The notes beneath the pieces were generated by a model. It was given only the letters and a program-made list of their open reading frames with translations, was not told the origin of the DNA and did not search any database. Of a DNA stretch of 37,600 nucleotides, positions 15,578-22,473 are shown piece by piece; position 1 is the stretch's first letter; each line of letters begins with the position of its first letter. The position numbers and the translations under genes are program-made. Source of the DNA: Halococcus morrhuae DSM 1307 (GTDB lineage: Archaea > Halobacteriota > Halobacteria > Halobacteriales > Halococcaceae); assembly GCF_000336695.1 (NCBI RefSeq), contig NZ_AOMC01000134.1:10658-48257 (forward strand), in the 5' to 3' direction.

Positions 15578-15850
15578 TTGTGCTCACCGCAGCCGGCGGA
15601 ATCTGTTGAAAAACAAACCAGCAGCGGTTGGCGCGCGCTTGCGCTCGCGTGCGAACGAAGTGAGCACCGAGCGCAAACACTGCGCGAGGGATGAGCGAGT
15701 GAGTGAAACGAACGAGCGAATCGGTTGGGGAGGTATGTGGGCTGTGCGGAGCGTTGTGGCCTCTCATTGTCGTCAGGAGTAGCAGTGGGAATATCGGGAC
15801 GATGCTATGGAAAATCCATGCTGAGAGAGCCATCAATACGAGCAGGGCCG
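15578..15850. repeat. Gene-free stretch with haloarchaeal intergenic repeat fragments
   Basis: Between divergent cofD and the HD gene there is no credible gene. The part 15600-15760 contains short tracts also found in the dispersed elements (ACGAAGTGAGC near 15656, GGGATGAGCGAGTGAG near 15689, TGTGCGG near 15744), but not their ordered blocks, so it looks like a decayed or separate relative. A small inverted repeat AACC/GGTT with a T-rich flank on the minus strand lies at about 15605-15628. The rest (15760-15850) shows nothing I can name. Confidence 0.45.
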
Positions 15851-15859
15851 AAGTTTTTC
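15851..15859 (+). promoter_or_regulatory. TATA-like box of the HD-domain gene
   Basis: AAGTTTTTC is centred about 30 bases before the ATG at 15885. Confidence 0.5.
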
Positions 15860-15884
15860 ACCGAACACGTCGAAGACGGAACCA

Positions 15885-17111
15885 ATGAAGACGATCAAGG
15901 ACAGCGTCCACGACCACATCGAGATCGCCGGCGTCGCGCAGGCCCTGCTCGACACCCCGGCCGTACAGCGCCTGCGCCACGTCCGCCAGCTCGGCACCGT
16001 CGATCTCGTCTATCCCTCGGCCAACCACACCCGGTTCGAGCACAGCCTGGGAGTCTATCACCTCGCCGATCGCGCCCTCTCACAGCTCGGCATCGAAGGC
16101 GTGCGAGCCGAACGCGTCCGCGCGGCCGCGATCCTCCACGACGTCGGGCACGGGCCCTACAGCCACAACCTGGAAGCATTGATCCACCGTCGGACGGGCA
16201 ATTACCACGACGACGTGGGCGAACTCCTCGCCACTGGTGAGGTCGCCAACGTTCTCGCCACCCACGACCTCGATCCGGAACGCATCGCGGGCCTCGTAGC
16301 CGGCGAGGGCCGTCTCGGCCAACTGGTCTCGGGCGAACTCGACGTCGACCGGATGGACTACCTGGTGCGCGACGCCCTCCACACGGGCGTTCCCTACGGC
16401 ACGATCGACCACGGCCGGCTCGTCCGCGAGCTCCGCTTTCTCGACGGCGAGCTCGTCCTCGCCGAGGGGAACGTCCAGACGGCCGAGGCGCTGCTGCTCG
16501 CCCGCGCGCTGATGAACCCCGTCGTCTACAGCCATCCCGTCGCGCGCATCGGCAAGGCGATGCTCCGGCGAGCGACCGAGCGCCTGCTCGACGACGAGTT
16601 GAGCGGGGCAGCACTTCGACAAATGGACGATCACGACCTGCTGGTGACGCTGCGAAACGACGAGCGCACGGAAGCGGACGCCGAACGGCTCGGCCGGCGC
16701 GATCTCTATAAGCGGGCAGTCTGGGCCGAGCTCCGCGACACGCCGGACGAACTCGTCGACGCCGATCACACGGCCATCCGCGAGTACGAACGCGAGATCG
16801 CCGAGCGCGCCTCGGTCGCCGCCGAGAGCGTGATCCTCGACGTGCCGGCGCGCCCGCGCATGACCGAATCCTCCTCGCGGGTCGTCGTGAGCGGCGAGAT
16901 CCGCCCGCTCGGCCGGCAGTCGACGCTCGTCGAGGCGCTCAAAACGACTCAGCGCGACCAGTGGCGTTTCGGGATCTACGCACCGGCGGAGGCCACCGAG
17001 CAGGTCGGGACGGCGGCCGTCTCGGTGCTCGGGCTCGATATCGACGGTGCGCTCGTCTCGGACGTTCGGGATGGCATCAACACGACGCTCGATGATTTCG
17101 CCGCCGAGTGA
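15885..17111 (+). CDS. HD-domain phosphohydrolase
   Basis: This 408-aa protein has the metal-binding HD signature: His53 in RFEHSLGVYHLADRAL, His85-Asp86 in AAILHDVGHGPYSH, and Asp155/Asp158 in ELDVDRMDYLVRDALHTG. This layout matches the SAMHD1/dGTPase-like group of archaeal HD proteins, which cleave dNTPs or other nucleotides. The C-terminal third (about 280-408) is not part of the HD domain and has no signature I can name. The start is favoured by a TATA-like box about 30 bases upstream. It is divergent from cofD. The exact substrate is unknown, but all metal ligands are present, so it should be active. Confidence 0.9.
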   Translation: MKTIKDSVHDHIEIAGVAQALLDTPAVQRLRHVRQLGTVDLVYPSANHTRFEHSLGVYHLADRALSQLGIEGVRAERVRAAAILHDVGHGPYSHNLEALIHRRTGNYHDDVGELLATGEVANVLATHDLDPERIAGLVAGEGRLGQLVSGELDVDRMDYLVRDALHTGVPYGTIDHGRLVRELRFLDGELVLAEGNVQTAEALLLARALMNPVVYSHPVARIGKAMLRRATERLLDDELSGAALRQMDDHDLLVTLRNDERTEADAERLGRRDLYKRAVWAELRDTPDELVDADHTAIREYEREIAERASVAAESVILDVPARPRMTESSSRVVVSGEIRPLGRQSTLVEALKTTQRDQWRFGIYAPAEATEQVGTAAVSVLGLDIDGALVSDVRDGINTTLDDFAAE

Positions 17112-17198
17112 ACTGACCGAAACGGTATCGGCGATGGGAGTGCCTCGACGAGGGCGGACCCGGCTCTCGTCGGTCGGTATTTAACGTGGGCGAGGAAC

Positions 17199-17206
17199 GC
17201 TTTTTG
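17199..17206 (+). promoter_or_regulatory. TATA-like box of the DUF1028 gene
   Basis: GCTTTTTG is centred about 27 bases before the ATG at 17229. A second candidate, TATTTAACG, lies about 20 bases further upstream at 17178-17186. Confidence 0.4.
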
Positions 17207-17228
17207 CCGGCGCGGTGCACTCGGAGGT

Positions 17229-18152
17229 ATGCCACCACGTCCGAGCACGTTTTCCATCGTCGCGCGCGACCCGGAGCAGGACGCGATCGGCGTCGCCGTC
17301 CAGTCGAAGTTCGTCAGCGTCGGTTCGGTGGTTCCCTTCGCCAGCGCCGACGCGGGTGCGATCGCCACCCAGAGCTTCGCGAACGTCGCCTACGGTCCCG
17401 ACGGGCTGGACCTGCTCCGCGAGGGGAAATCGGCAAGCGAGGTCGTCGAAACCCTCACCGACGGCGACGATCAGGCCCCCGAGCGCCAGATCGGCGTCGT
17501 CGGGCGAGACGGCTCGGTCGCGGCGTTCACCGGCGCGGACTGTTTCGAGTTCGCTGGCGACATCCAGGGCGAGAATTATACTGTTCAGGGCAACATCCTC
17601 GAAAACCGCGCGACGATCGAGGCGATGGCCGACACGTACGAGTCGACCGCGGGTGGCCTGCCCGAGCGACTCATCGCCGCGCTGCAGGCGGGCAACGAGG
17701 CCGGCGGGGACGCCCGCGGCGAGCAGTCGGCGGCGCTCTACATCGTGAAACCCGATGGTGGCTACGACGGGGCCAACGACCGCTGGGTCGACGTCCGCGT
17801 CGACGATCACGAGAGCCCGATCGACGAGCTCGAACGGGTCTTCCGCGTCTACGACGTGACGCTACTCGAACGCGAACCGCCCGACACGTTTCGGGAGTTG
17901 GACGGGGCCACCGCTGAAGCGGTCACGGAAGCGCTCGTCGAGACGGGATTTTCCGAGGAAGTATCGAGCGGGTTCGGCGAGGACGAACGCGCGGCGCTCG
18001 CCGAATTCCGGGGCGCAAACAACTTCGAGAACCACGATCTCGATACGCTGGAGGACGCGCTCGCCCGCGGGTGGGACGACGCGGAGGGCAGCGGCGAGAC
18101 GCGACTGGTCAACGCGATCTGGCACGGGATCGCCGGGCGCGAGCGTGCCTGA
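17229..18152 (+). CDS. DUF1028 domain-containing protein
   Basis: This 307-aa protein begins with a DUF1028 domain (about 1-215): TFSIVARDPEQDAIGVAVQSKF, then AIATQSFANVAYGPDGLDLL, QIGVVGRDGSVAAFTG, and YTVQGNILENRATIEAM. The fold is thought to be related to Ntn hydrolases, but no activity is proven. No signal peptide is seen, so it is probably cytoplasmic. The C-terminal part (about 216-307) is acidic and helical with repeated short charged stretches, and may be a separate domain. A 48-aa gene follows 39 bases downstream. Confidence 0.87.
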   Translation: MPPRPSTFSIVARDPEQDAIGVAVQSKFVSVGSVVPFASADAGAIATQSFANVAYGPDGLDLLREGKSASEVVETLTDGDDQAPERQIGVVGRDGSVAAFTGADCFEFAGDIQGENYTVQGNILENRATIEAMADTYESTAGGLPERLIAALQAGNEAGGDARGEQSAALYIVKPDGGYDGANDRWVDVRVDDHESPIDELERVFRVYDVTLLEREPPDTFRELDGATAEAVTEALVETGFSEEVSSGFGEDERAALAEFRGANNFENHDLDTLEDALARGWDDAEGSGETRLVNAIWHGIAGRERA

Positions 18153-18157
18153 CGGGT

Positions 18158-18167
18158 GAAAGTTCTT
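18158..18167 (+). promoter_or_regulatory. TATA-like box of the 48-aa gene
   Basis: GAAAGTTCTT is centred about 29 bases before the ATG at 18192, supporting that start over the GTG at 18156. Confidence 0.4.
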
Positions 18168-18191
18168 GAGGGCGCGCCCCGTCGAGCCGGT

Positions 18192-18338
18192 ATGCGTGAC
18201 GAGGCGGAGATCCGCGAGCAGTACGAGTTCCTCATCGACGAGCTGGACGACGAGGAGATGAACCACGAGGGCGTCAGACAGATGTTTACCTACTATCGGC
18301 GCGCGCTCGGTTGGGCGCTCGAAGAGGAGCACATGTGA
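18192..18338 (+). CDS. Small acidic protein, function unknown
   Basis: This 48-aa protein is acidic and probably all-helical (EIREQYEFLIDELDDEEM, then QMFTYYRRALGWALEEEHM). I do not recognise a named family, but the composition, TATA spacing and position suggest a real gene of the kind often annotated as a conserved haloarchaeal hypothetical. No metal-binding or DNA-binding motif is visible. A GTG start at 18156 would add 12 residues of unlikely composition. Confidence 0.6.
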   Translation: MRDEAEIREQYEFLIDELDDEEMNHEGVRQMFTYYRRALGWALEEEHM

Positions 18339-18380
18339 CGGTCGGCCGATAAGGTTAAGTGTCACAGTCCACAGGATACG

Positions 18381-18475
18381 AGTGACGCTTCGCTTGGAGG
18401 GCCGAAGCGTCAGCGGGGACCAATTCAGGGCGGCGAGCGCCCAACGCGGGCTTTTCTCCCGCGTCGGGCGCTTTC
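18381..18475 (+). ncRNA. Candidate structured RNA with two strong hairpins
   Basis: In the 311-base gap before padR two stable hairpins lie 24 bases apart. The first has a perfect 10-bp stem (18383-18392 with 18403-18412) and a 10-base loop. The second pairs 18436-18450 with 18458-18472, a 15-bp stem with one A/C mismatch, closed by a 7-base pyrimidine-rich loop, and is followed by TTTCCTT. AAGGTTAAG at 18351-18359 could serve as a TATA-like sequence. No reading frame explains this. It could be a small RNA, the structured end of the upstream transcript, or a leader of padR, although padR has its own promoter closer by. The strand is inferred from the T-rich end. Confidence 0.4.
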
Positions 18476-18607
18476 CTTGATTCACGATCGACAGCCGCGG
18501 CCCCGGCTCGTCCGGCGGGCGATCAAACGGATGTTTGCAAGATGATAGCAGCGCGAAAATCACCCACGTTGTCCCGGTGCAACCGTTTCGGCAAGCGGAC
18601 AGTTTCG

Positions 18608-18641
18608 ATATACTTATACGATTCATCCACTTACCAGTAAG
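18608..18641 (+). promoter_or_regulatory. padR promoter with palindromic operator candidate
   Basis: ATATACTTATAC (18608-18619) is a good TATA-like box, placing the transcript start near 18640, about 10 bases before the ATG. A palindrome CTTAC-CA-GTAAG (18630-18641) spans the expected start site, a position where a bound repressor would block transcription. Autoregulation by the encoded PadR protein is the simplest reading. Confidence 0.5.
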
Positions 18642-18649
18642 AGAGTACG

Positions 18650-18925
18650 ATGCACGACCTGACAGGATTTCAGCGGGACCTTCTGTACGCCATTGTCGGC
18701 AAGGAAGAGCCACACGGGCTTGCGATCAAGGACGAACTCGAAGAGTACTACGAGACCGAAATCCATCACGGACGGCTGTATCCGAACCTCGACACGCTGG
18801 TCGACAAGGGGCTCGTCGAGAAAGGTCAGATAGACAGACGAACGAACTACTACAAGATCACTCGCCGCGGCCAGCGCGAGATCGATGCCCGTCGTGAGTG
18901 GGAAGACCAGTACGTCGATGTCTGA
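18650..18925 (+). CDS. PadR family transcriptional regulator
   Basis: This 91-aa protein is a winged helix-turn-helix regulator of the minimal PadR type, without the C-terminal dimerisation domain of longer members. Typical parts are LTGFQRDLLYAIVGKEEPHG (4-23), the recognition region HHGRLYPNLDTLVDKGLVEK, and the wing RRTNYYKITRRGQREI. Haloarchaeal proteins of this kind are often called PhiH1-repressor-like. A palindrome at the likely transcription start suggests autoregulation. The next gene, an aminotransferase 56 bases downstream with its own promoter and a nearby inverted repeat, is a possible target; this is inference. Confidence 0.92.
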   Translation: MHDLTGFQRDLLYAIVGKEEPHGLAIKDELEEYYETEIHHGRLYPNLDTLVDKGLVEKGQIDRRTNYYKITRRGQREIDARREWEDQYVDV

Positions 18926-18934
18926 AAATATTGC

Positions 18935-18958
18935 ACTAACCGAAACGAATTAGTTAAG
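18935..18958 (+). promoter_or_regulatory. Promoter of the aminotransferase gene with an inverted repeat
   Basis: TAGTTAAG (18951-18958) is a TATA-like box centred 27 bases before the ATG. Just upstream and overlapping it, ACTAA (18935-18939) and TTAGT (18950-18954) form an inverted repeat with a 10-base spacer, a possible regulator site. Confidence 0.45.
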
Positions 18959-18981
18959 ACACCGGCCCGACGGTTTGGTTC

Positions 18982-20304
18982 ATGGACCGGGATACCACAG
19001 CACCCCGTGTCAGCGAGCTACCGGGACCGCGCGCCCGCGAATGGGTCGAGCGCCAGCAGGACGTCGCTGCTCCGAGCACCTACGTCTACGAATTCGTCTG
19101 GGATCCGACCGCACCCGCCGAGGGACCGTTCTGTACCGATCCCGACGGCAACGTCTTCCTGGATTTCACCTGTCACGTCGGGGCGGCCCCGCTGGGCTAC
19201 AACAACCCGAAGATCACCGAACCGATGGCCGAGTTCGACCTCGTCGACCCGCTGAAGACCGCGGGTCACGATTTCTACGTGGGGGCTGGTTCACCCGACG
19301 ATCCCGATTTCCCCGGCCCGGCGGGGCTGATGAAGCGACTCACCGACCTGACGAGCGCGTACGACATGGACAAGGTGTTCCTCTCGAACTCGGGAGCCGA
19401 AGCGATCGAGAACGCCATCAAGATCTGCTACGACGGCGGTGGCTCCTACGGCATCACCTTCCAGGGCGCGTTCCACGGTCGGACGCTCGGCGCGCTCTCG
19501 CTCAACCGCTCGAAATCGGTCTATCGTCGGGAATATCCCGAGGTTTCGGGCATTCACGACGTGCCGTTCTGCAGTGATCGAACCTGTGAGGCCGGGGACT
19601 GTTCGTGTGGCTTTTTCACCGGCGAGGGATCACAGCTCCGCCGAATGCTGAGTGACGAGGGATCGGTCGCGCCCGAGGAGGTCGCCTATCTCGTCATGGA
19701 ACCGATCCAGGGCGAGGGCGGCTATCGGTTCCCGAGCGACGCTTTCATGCAGGAGATCGCCGACGTCTGCGAGCAGTACGACATCACGCTGATCGCCGAC
19801 GAGATCCAGGCCGGAATGGGCCGGACGGGTGAATGGTGGGGTGCCGATCACTACCCAATCGAACCCGACGTCATCACGGCCGCGAAGGGGCTCCGCGTCG
19901 GGGCGACGATCTCGCGCTCGGATGTCTTCCCCGAGGAGAAGGGTCGTATCTCCTCGACGTGGGGTGCCGGCGACATCATCGCCTCGATGCAGGGCGCGCT
20001 CACGATCGACGCGATCCAGGAGTACGATCTGATGGACAACGCCGTCGCGCGCGGCCGCCAGTTCAAGCAACATCTGCGCGACGCCGCCCCCGAATCGGTC
20101 GTCGACGTGCGCGGGAAGGGGCTGATGCTCGCCATCGAGTTCGACACCACCGACACCCGTGACGCAGTCCTCGAAAACGCCTTCCAGAGCGGACTGCTCA
20201 CGCTCGCCTGTGGGAACAAGACGCTCAGGATTCTCCCGCCGCTCGACGTCACTGAGCGCGAGATCGACCTCGGTGCGCGCATGCTGCTCGACGCCATGGA
20301 GTGA
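18982..20304 (+). CDS. Class III aminotransferase (PLP-dependent)
   Basis: This 440-aa enzyme belongs to the acetylornithine/4-aminobutyrate/ornithine aminotransferase family. Seen in order: FLSNSGAEAIENAIK, the GAFHGRTLGALSL stretch, VMEPIQGEGGYRFPS, LIADEIQAGMGRTGEWWG with the PLP-binding Asp, and the Schiff-base lysine Lys302 in TAAKGLRVG. The substrate is not clear; some archaeal relatives are broad-range transaminases or racemases. An unusual Cys cluster lies at residues 197-209 (Cys197, 202, 207 and 209, spacing CX4CX4CXC), between the HGRT region and the EGGY region. A similar Cys-rich stretch occurs, as I recall, in several archaeal and bacterial relatives. No biosynthetic neighbours point to a pathway. 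Confidence 0.93.
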   Translation: MDRDTTAPRVSELPGPRAREWVERQQDVAAPSTYVYEFVWDPTAPAEGPFCTDPDGNVFLDFTCHVGAAPLGYNNPKITEPMAEFDLVDPLKTAGHDFYVGAGSPDDPDFPGPAGLMKRLTDLTSAYDMDKVFLSNSGAEAIENAIKICYDGGGSYGITFQGAFHGRTLGALSLNRSKSVYRREYPEVSGIHDVPFCSDRTCEAGDCSCGFFTGEGSQLRRMLSDEGSVAPEEVAYLVMEPIQGEGGYRFPSDAFMQEIADVCEQYDITLIADEIQAGMGRTGEWWGADHYPIEPDVITAAKGLRVGATISRSDVFPEEKGRISSTWGAGDIIASMQGALTIDAIQEYDLMDNAVARGRQFKQHLRDAAPESVVDVRGKGLMLAIEFDTTDTRDAVLENAFQSGLLTLACGNKTLRILPPLDVTEREIDLGARMLLDAME

Positions 20305-20306
20305 CG

Positions 20307-20320
20307 CCGCCGCGCGGCGG
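20307..20320 (+). terminator. Self-complementary GC palindrome after the aminotransferase stop codon
   Basis: A perfect 14-base palindrome CCGCCGCGCGGCGG starts two bases after the TGA. It may fold into the 3' end of the mRNA. Oligo-T runs of the kind that end archaeal transcripts come only about 200 bases later (20521-20525 and 20534-20538), inside the repeat element. Confidence 0.35.
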
Positions 20321-20592
20321 TGGTGCGGTCCCTGGCGGATGAAGGGCGAGGCACATGGTGTGAGCGTAGCGAACACCGCGACCGAAGGGAGCGTGCCGAG
20401 GGCTTCTGCGGTGCTGTGCGGTCGGCGGTCGGTTGTTGCGGTGCTGTGTTGAAGATCGTCCGCGCGAACGCAGTGAGCGCGGTTCACTGCGAGTGAGCGC
20501 GTAGCGCGAACGAGCAGAGGTTTTTAGTCCAGGTTTTTGGTCGGGGGTTGAGCGCGAGTGCAACGAGCGCGATGCCCCCGACCAAAAAAGTG
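20319..20592 (+). repeat. Dispersed intergenic element, copy B
   Basis: This stretch between two convergent genes shares the same ordered blocks as 7927-8288, in the same orientation, but is shorter and lacks the hairpins seen at 8031-8102 in copy A. The terminal stem is perfect here: 20534-20547 (T5 then GGTCGGGGG) pairs with 20575-20588 over 14 bp. Compared with copy A, one pair is switched from A-T (8231/8277) to T-A (20541/20581), so pairing is kept. The T-run comes first and the A-run last on both strands, the reverse of a bacterial terminator. Each strand thus offers a T-run to the convergent transcript entering it, as an archaeal oligo-T terminator could. Confidence 0.7.
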
Positions 20593-20596
20593 GTTG

Positions 20597-20917
20597 TTAG
20601 TGATCGTCCTCGCGCCAGCGGTGTTCGCACTCCGTACAGACGAAGAACCGGGTTTCGGATTCGTCGGCCGAGCGGATCTGTTGCATATACCAGTAGGCTT
20701 CGTCGTTGCCACATTCCGAGCAGTGGACTTCGGTGGTGGGAAGCCCCCGGTTCTCGGCGTCGCTGACGTCGATGATTTCGGTCTCCTCTTGACCTTGTGT
20801 CGTCGTCATCGCCGCCTCCTTCGCATCGTCGCGCGGTTTGGTGTAGCCACAGTTGTCGCAGACCCACACGCCGTCGTCGGTCTTCATCATCGAGCCGCAC
20901 TCGTCGCAGAACTCCAT
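20597..20917 (-). CDS. tfs: Transcription factor S (TFS), archaeal TFIIS-like
   Basis: This 106-aa protein rescues stalled RNA polymerase by stimulating cleavage of the nascent RNA. It has two zinc ribbons. The N-terminal one has Cys4, Cys7, Cys20 and Cys23, and the C-terminal one Cys66, Cys69, Cys94 and Cys97. The tip of the C-terminal ribbon carries the catalytic acidic pair Asp85-Glu86 in QIRSADESET, so the cleavage-stimulating activity should be intact. The linker (about 31-60) is acidic. The length is typical. A TATA-like box (20941-20950) lies about 27 bases before the start. It was formerly called RpoM. Confidence 0.96.
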   Translation of the reverse strand: MEFCDECGSMMKTDDGVWVCDNCGYTKPRDDAKEAAMTTTQGQEETEIIDVSDAENRGLPTTEVHCSECGNDEAYWYMQQIRSADESETRFFVCTECEHRWREDDH

Positions 20918-20940
20918 ACCCGGTAGGTAGGCGTGCGGTC

Positions 20941-20950
20941 GAAGTTAAAC
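20941..20950 (-). promoter_or_regulatory. TATA-like box of tfs
   Basis: Minus-strand GTTTAACTTC is centred about 28 bases before the tfs ATG. Confidence 0.55.
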
Positions 20951-20980
20951 GTCGGGATCGACCGCTGTCGGCCCGATCGG

Positions 20981-21748
20981 TTATTCGAAGTCGGGTTCGC
21001 GGTCCTCGACGAACGCCGTCATGCCCTCACGCTGGTCGTGCGTGCCGAAGAGACCGCTCCAGAGGCGGCGCTCGTAGGTCAGTCCCGCCGAGAGGTGGGA
21101 TTCGTGGACCTGATTCAGCGACTCCTTGGCTGCCTGGAGGGCGTGTGCGGGCTTCGCCGCGAGCTCGGCGGCCATGTCGGCGACGTGATCGTCGAGAGCG
21201 TCGTCGGCGACGACCTCGCTGACGAGACCGATCTCGCGGGCCTCCGCTGCGTCGATGCGCTCGCCGAGGAAGATCAGTCGGCGGGCGCTCTCGTCGCCGA
21301 TCAGTCGCGAAAGACGCTGCGTACCGCCCCAGCCGGGGACGATGCCCAGATCGATCTCGGTCTGGCCGAGGACGGCGCTCTCGGCAGCGACGCGCAGGTC
21401 GGCCGCGAGCGCGAGTTCGCAGCCGCCGCCGAAGGCGTAGCCGTTGACGGCGGCGATCACCGGGGCGGGAAACGTCTCGATCGTGTCGGTGACGCGATGG
21501 CCGAGTTCGGCGTACGCCTGCGCTTCGGCCACCGAGAGTTCCGCCATGTAGCCGATGTCCGCGCCCGCGACGAACGCGTCGTCACCGGCACCGGTGAGCA
21601 CGAGTGCGCGGGCGTCGCGTGCCTCGTCGAGCGCCTCGGAGAGCGCGTCGAGCGTCTCGACGTTCATCGCGTTCAGCGCGTCCGGCCGGTCGATGGTGAT
21701 GGTCGCTACGCCCTCGTTTCGGTCGAGATCGACGGTCTCCCACGTCAT
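20981..21748 (-). CDS. Enoyl-CoA hydratase (crotonase family)
   Basis: This 255-aa protein hydrates 2-trans-enoyl-CoA to 3-hydroxyacyl-CoA. The oxyanion-hole motifs AGADIGYMAEL and NGYAFGGGCELALAADLR are present, and both catalytic glutamates of true hydratases are kept: Glu111 in GGGCELAL and Glu131 in GQTEIDLGIVPGWGG. That argues for hydratase activity rather than an isomerase or dehalogenase. The length is standard. It is divergent from a MaoC-like gene, another hydratase-fold protein, which suggests shared acyl-CoA or fatty acid metabolism. No thiolase or dehydrogenase is adjacent. Confidence 0.93.
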   Translation of the reverse strand: MTWETVDLDRNEGVATITIDRPDALNAMNVETLDALSEALDEARDARALVLTGAGDDAFVAGADIGYMAELSVAEAQAYAELGHRVTDTIETFPAPVIAAVNGYAFGGGCELALAADLRVAAESAVLGQTEIDLGIVPGWGGTQRLSRLIGDESARRLIFLGERIDAAEAREIGLVSEVVADDALDDHVADMAAELAAKPAHALQAAKESLNQVHESHLSAGLTYERRLWSGLFGTHDQREGMTAFVEDREPDFE

Positions 21749-21770
21749 ACCGCGACGACGGGCAGCGAGA

Positions 21771-21779
21771 GTATAATAG
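21771..21779 (-). promoter_or_regulatory. TATA-like box of the enoyl-CoA hydratase gene
   Basis: Minus-strand CTATTATAC is centred 27 bases before the ATG at 21748; a strong match. Confidence 0.6.
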
Positions 21780-21799
21780 CTCGCCTCCGGGTGGCGAGG

Positions 21800-21808
21800 G
21801 AGTTATGC
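21800..21808 (+). promoter_or_regulatory. TATA-like box of the MaoC-like gene
   Basis: GAGTTATGC is centred 27 bases before the ATG at 21831. The two divergent promoters lie within 82 bases and could share regulation. Confidence 0.5.
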
Positions 21809-21830
21809 GCGCGGGTCGATACGAGTGATC

Positions 21831-22220
21831 ATGGCGAGCGAGCCCGCGGACGGCGACGTGCACGTCTTCGAGCGTACCTTCACGCACGCGGACGTCGAAC
21901 AGTTCGGCGAGGTGTCGGGCGACCGGCAGGCGATCCACACCGAGCCCGATTCGGAGGGCCGACTCGTCGTTCAAGGGTTGCTCACGGCGACGCTCCCGAC
22001 CAAGATCGGGGGCGATCTCGGCGTGCTCGCGCGCTCGATGGAGTTCGAGTTCCTCGAACCGGTCTATACCGGCGAGTCGATCACGTGCGAGGTGACGACC
22101 GAGCACGTCGCAGAGCGCGAGGACAGATACGATATCGCCTGTGCGGTCGTCTGCCGCCGTGCGGGCGAGACGGTACTGAACGGTCGATTCGAGGGACTCG
22201 TCTGGAAGGCGGGTCAGTAG
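21831..22220 (+). CDS. MaoC-like hot-dog fold dehydratase
   Basis: This 129-aa single-domain hot-dog protein resembles MaoC/(R)-specific enoyl-CoA hydratases. FTHADVEQFGEVSGDRQAIH holds the hydratase-2 pattern with Asp31 and His36, followed by VVQGLLTATLPTKIGG, the central helix, and later strands ending in VLNGRFEGLVW. I used the ATG at 21831 rather than a GTG two codons upstream because of TATA spacing. It is divergent from the crotonase-type hydratase. Acyl-CoA substrates are likely, but which ones is not shown. Confidence 0.87.
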   Translation: MASEPADGDVHVFERTFTHADVEQFGEVSGDRQAIHTEPDSEGRLVVQGLLTATLPTKIGGDLGVLARSMEFEFLEPVYTGESITCEVTTEHVAEREDRYDIACAVVCRRAGETVLNGRFEGLVWKAGQ

Positions 22221-22221
22221 G

Positions 22222-22230
22222 CACAAGTAC
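22222..22230 (+). promoter_or_regulatory. Weak TATA-like box of the 73-aa membrane protein gene
   Basis: CACAAGTAC is centred about 26 bases before the ATG at 22252 and lies in the short gap after the MaoC-like stop codon. Confidence 0.3.
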
Positions 22231-22251
22231 CCCCGTCGGCAACGTGTGGAC

Positions 22252-22473
22252 ATGGCAAACGTCGTCTTCGAACTGCTCGGCAATCTCGCCGAGCTGACGA
22301 ACATCGTGACCGACGTCGCGCTCGGCGACCCGCTCTCGGCAGCACTGATACTGTCGAGCACCCTCATCTGGATCGTCGCGTTCGGGCTGTTCGCCTACCT
22401 CGCCATCGGGGGACTGCTCTCGGGGCTCACTCCCGACGGGTTCGGTCGCACACCGCCCCAGCAAGGTCGATAG
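22252..22473 (+). CDS. Small membrane protein, function unknown
   Basis: This 73-aa protein has an N-terminal amphipathic part (FELLGNLAELTNIVTDVALG) and one membrane helix (about 31-57, LSSTLIWIVAFGLFAYLAIG), ending in a short polar tail. I do not recognise the family, though it reads like a conserved haloarchaeal protein. Its last 47 bases overlap the 3' end of the oppositely oriented F420-dependent oxidoreductase gene. A GTG two codons upstream is an alternative start. Confidence 0.65.
   Translation: MANVVFELLGNLAELTNIVTDVALGDPLSAALILSSTLIWIVAFGLFAYLAIGGLLSGLTPDGFGRTPPQQGR

Noticed and set aside
13754-15694. 646-codon plus-strand frame opposite the cofD operon
   Set aside because: It is antisense to cofD, the Dus-like gene and the start of the CitG-like gene, all firmly recognised; the product is Ser/Arg-rich without motifs.
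15540-15836. 98-codon minus-strand frame in the cofD/HD gap
   Set aside because: It runs through known-style intergenic repeat tracts and has no TATA box or family features; translation of repeats explains it.
20534-20588. Bacterial-type intrinsic terminator
   Set aside because: The T-run precedes the stem and the A-run follows it on both strands, the opposite of an intrinsic terminator.
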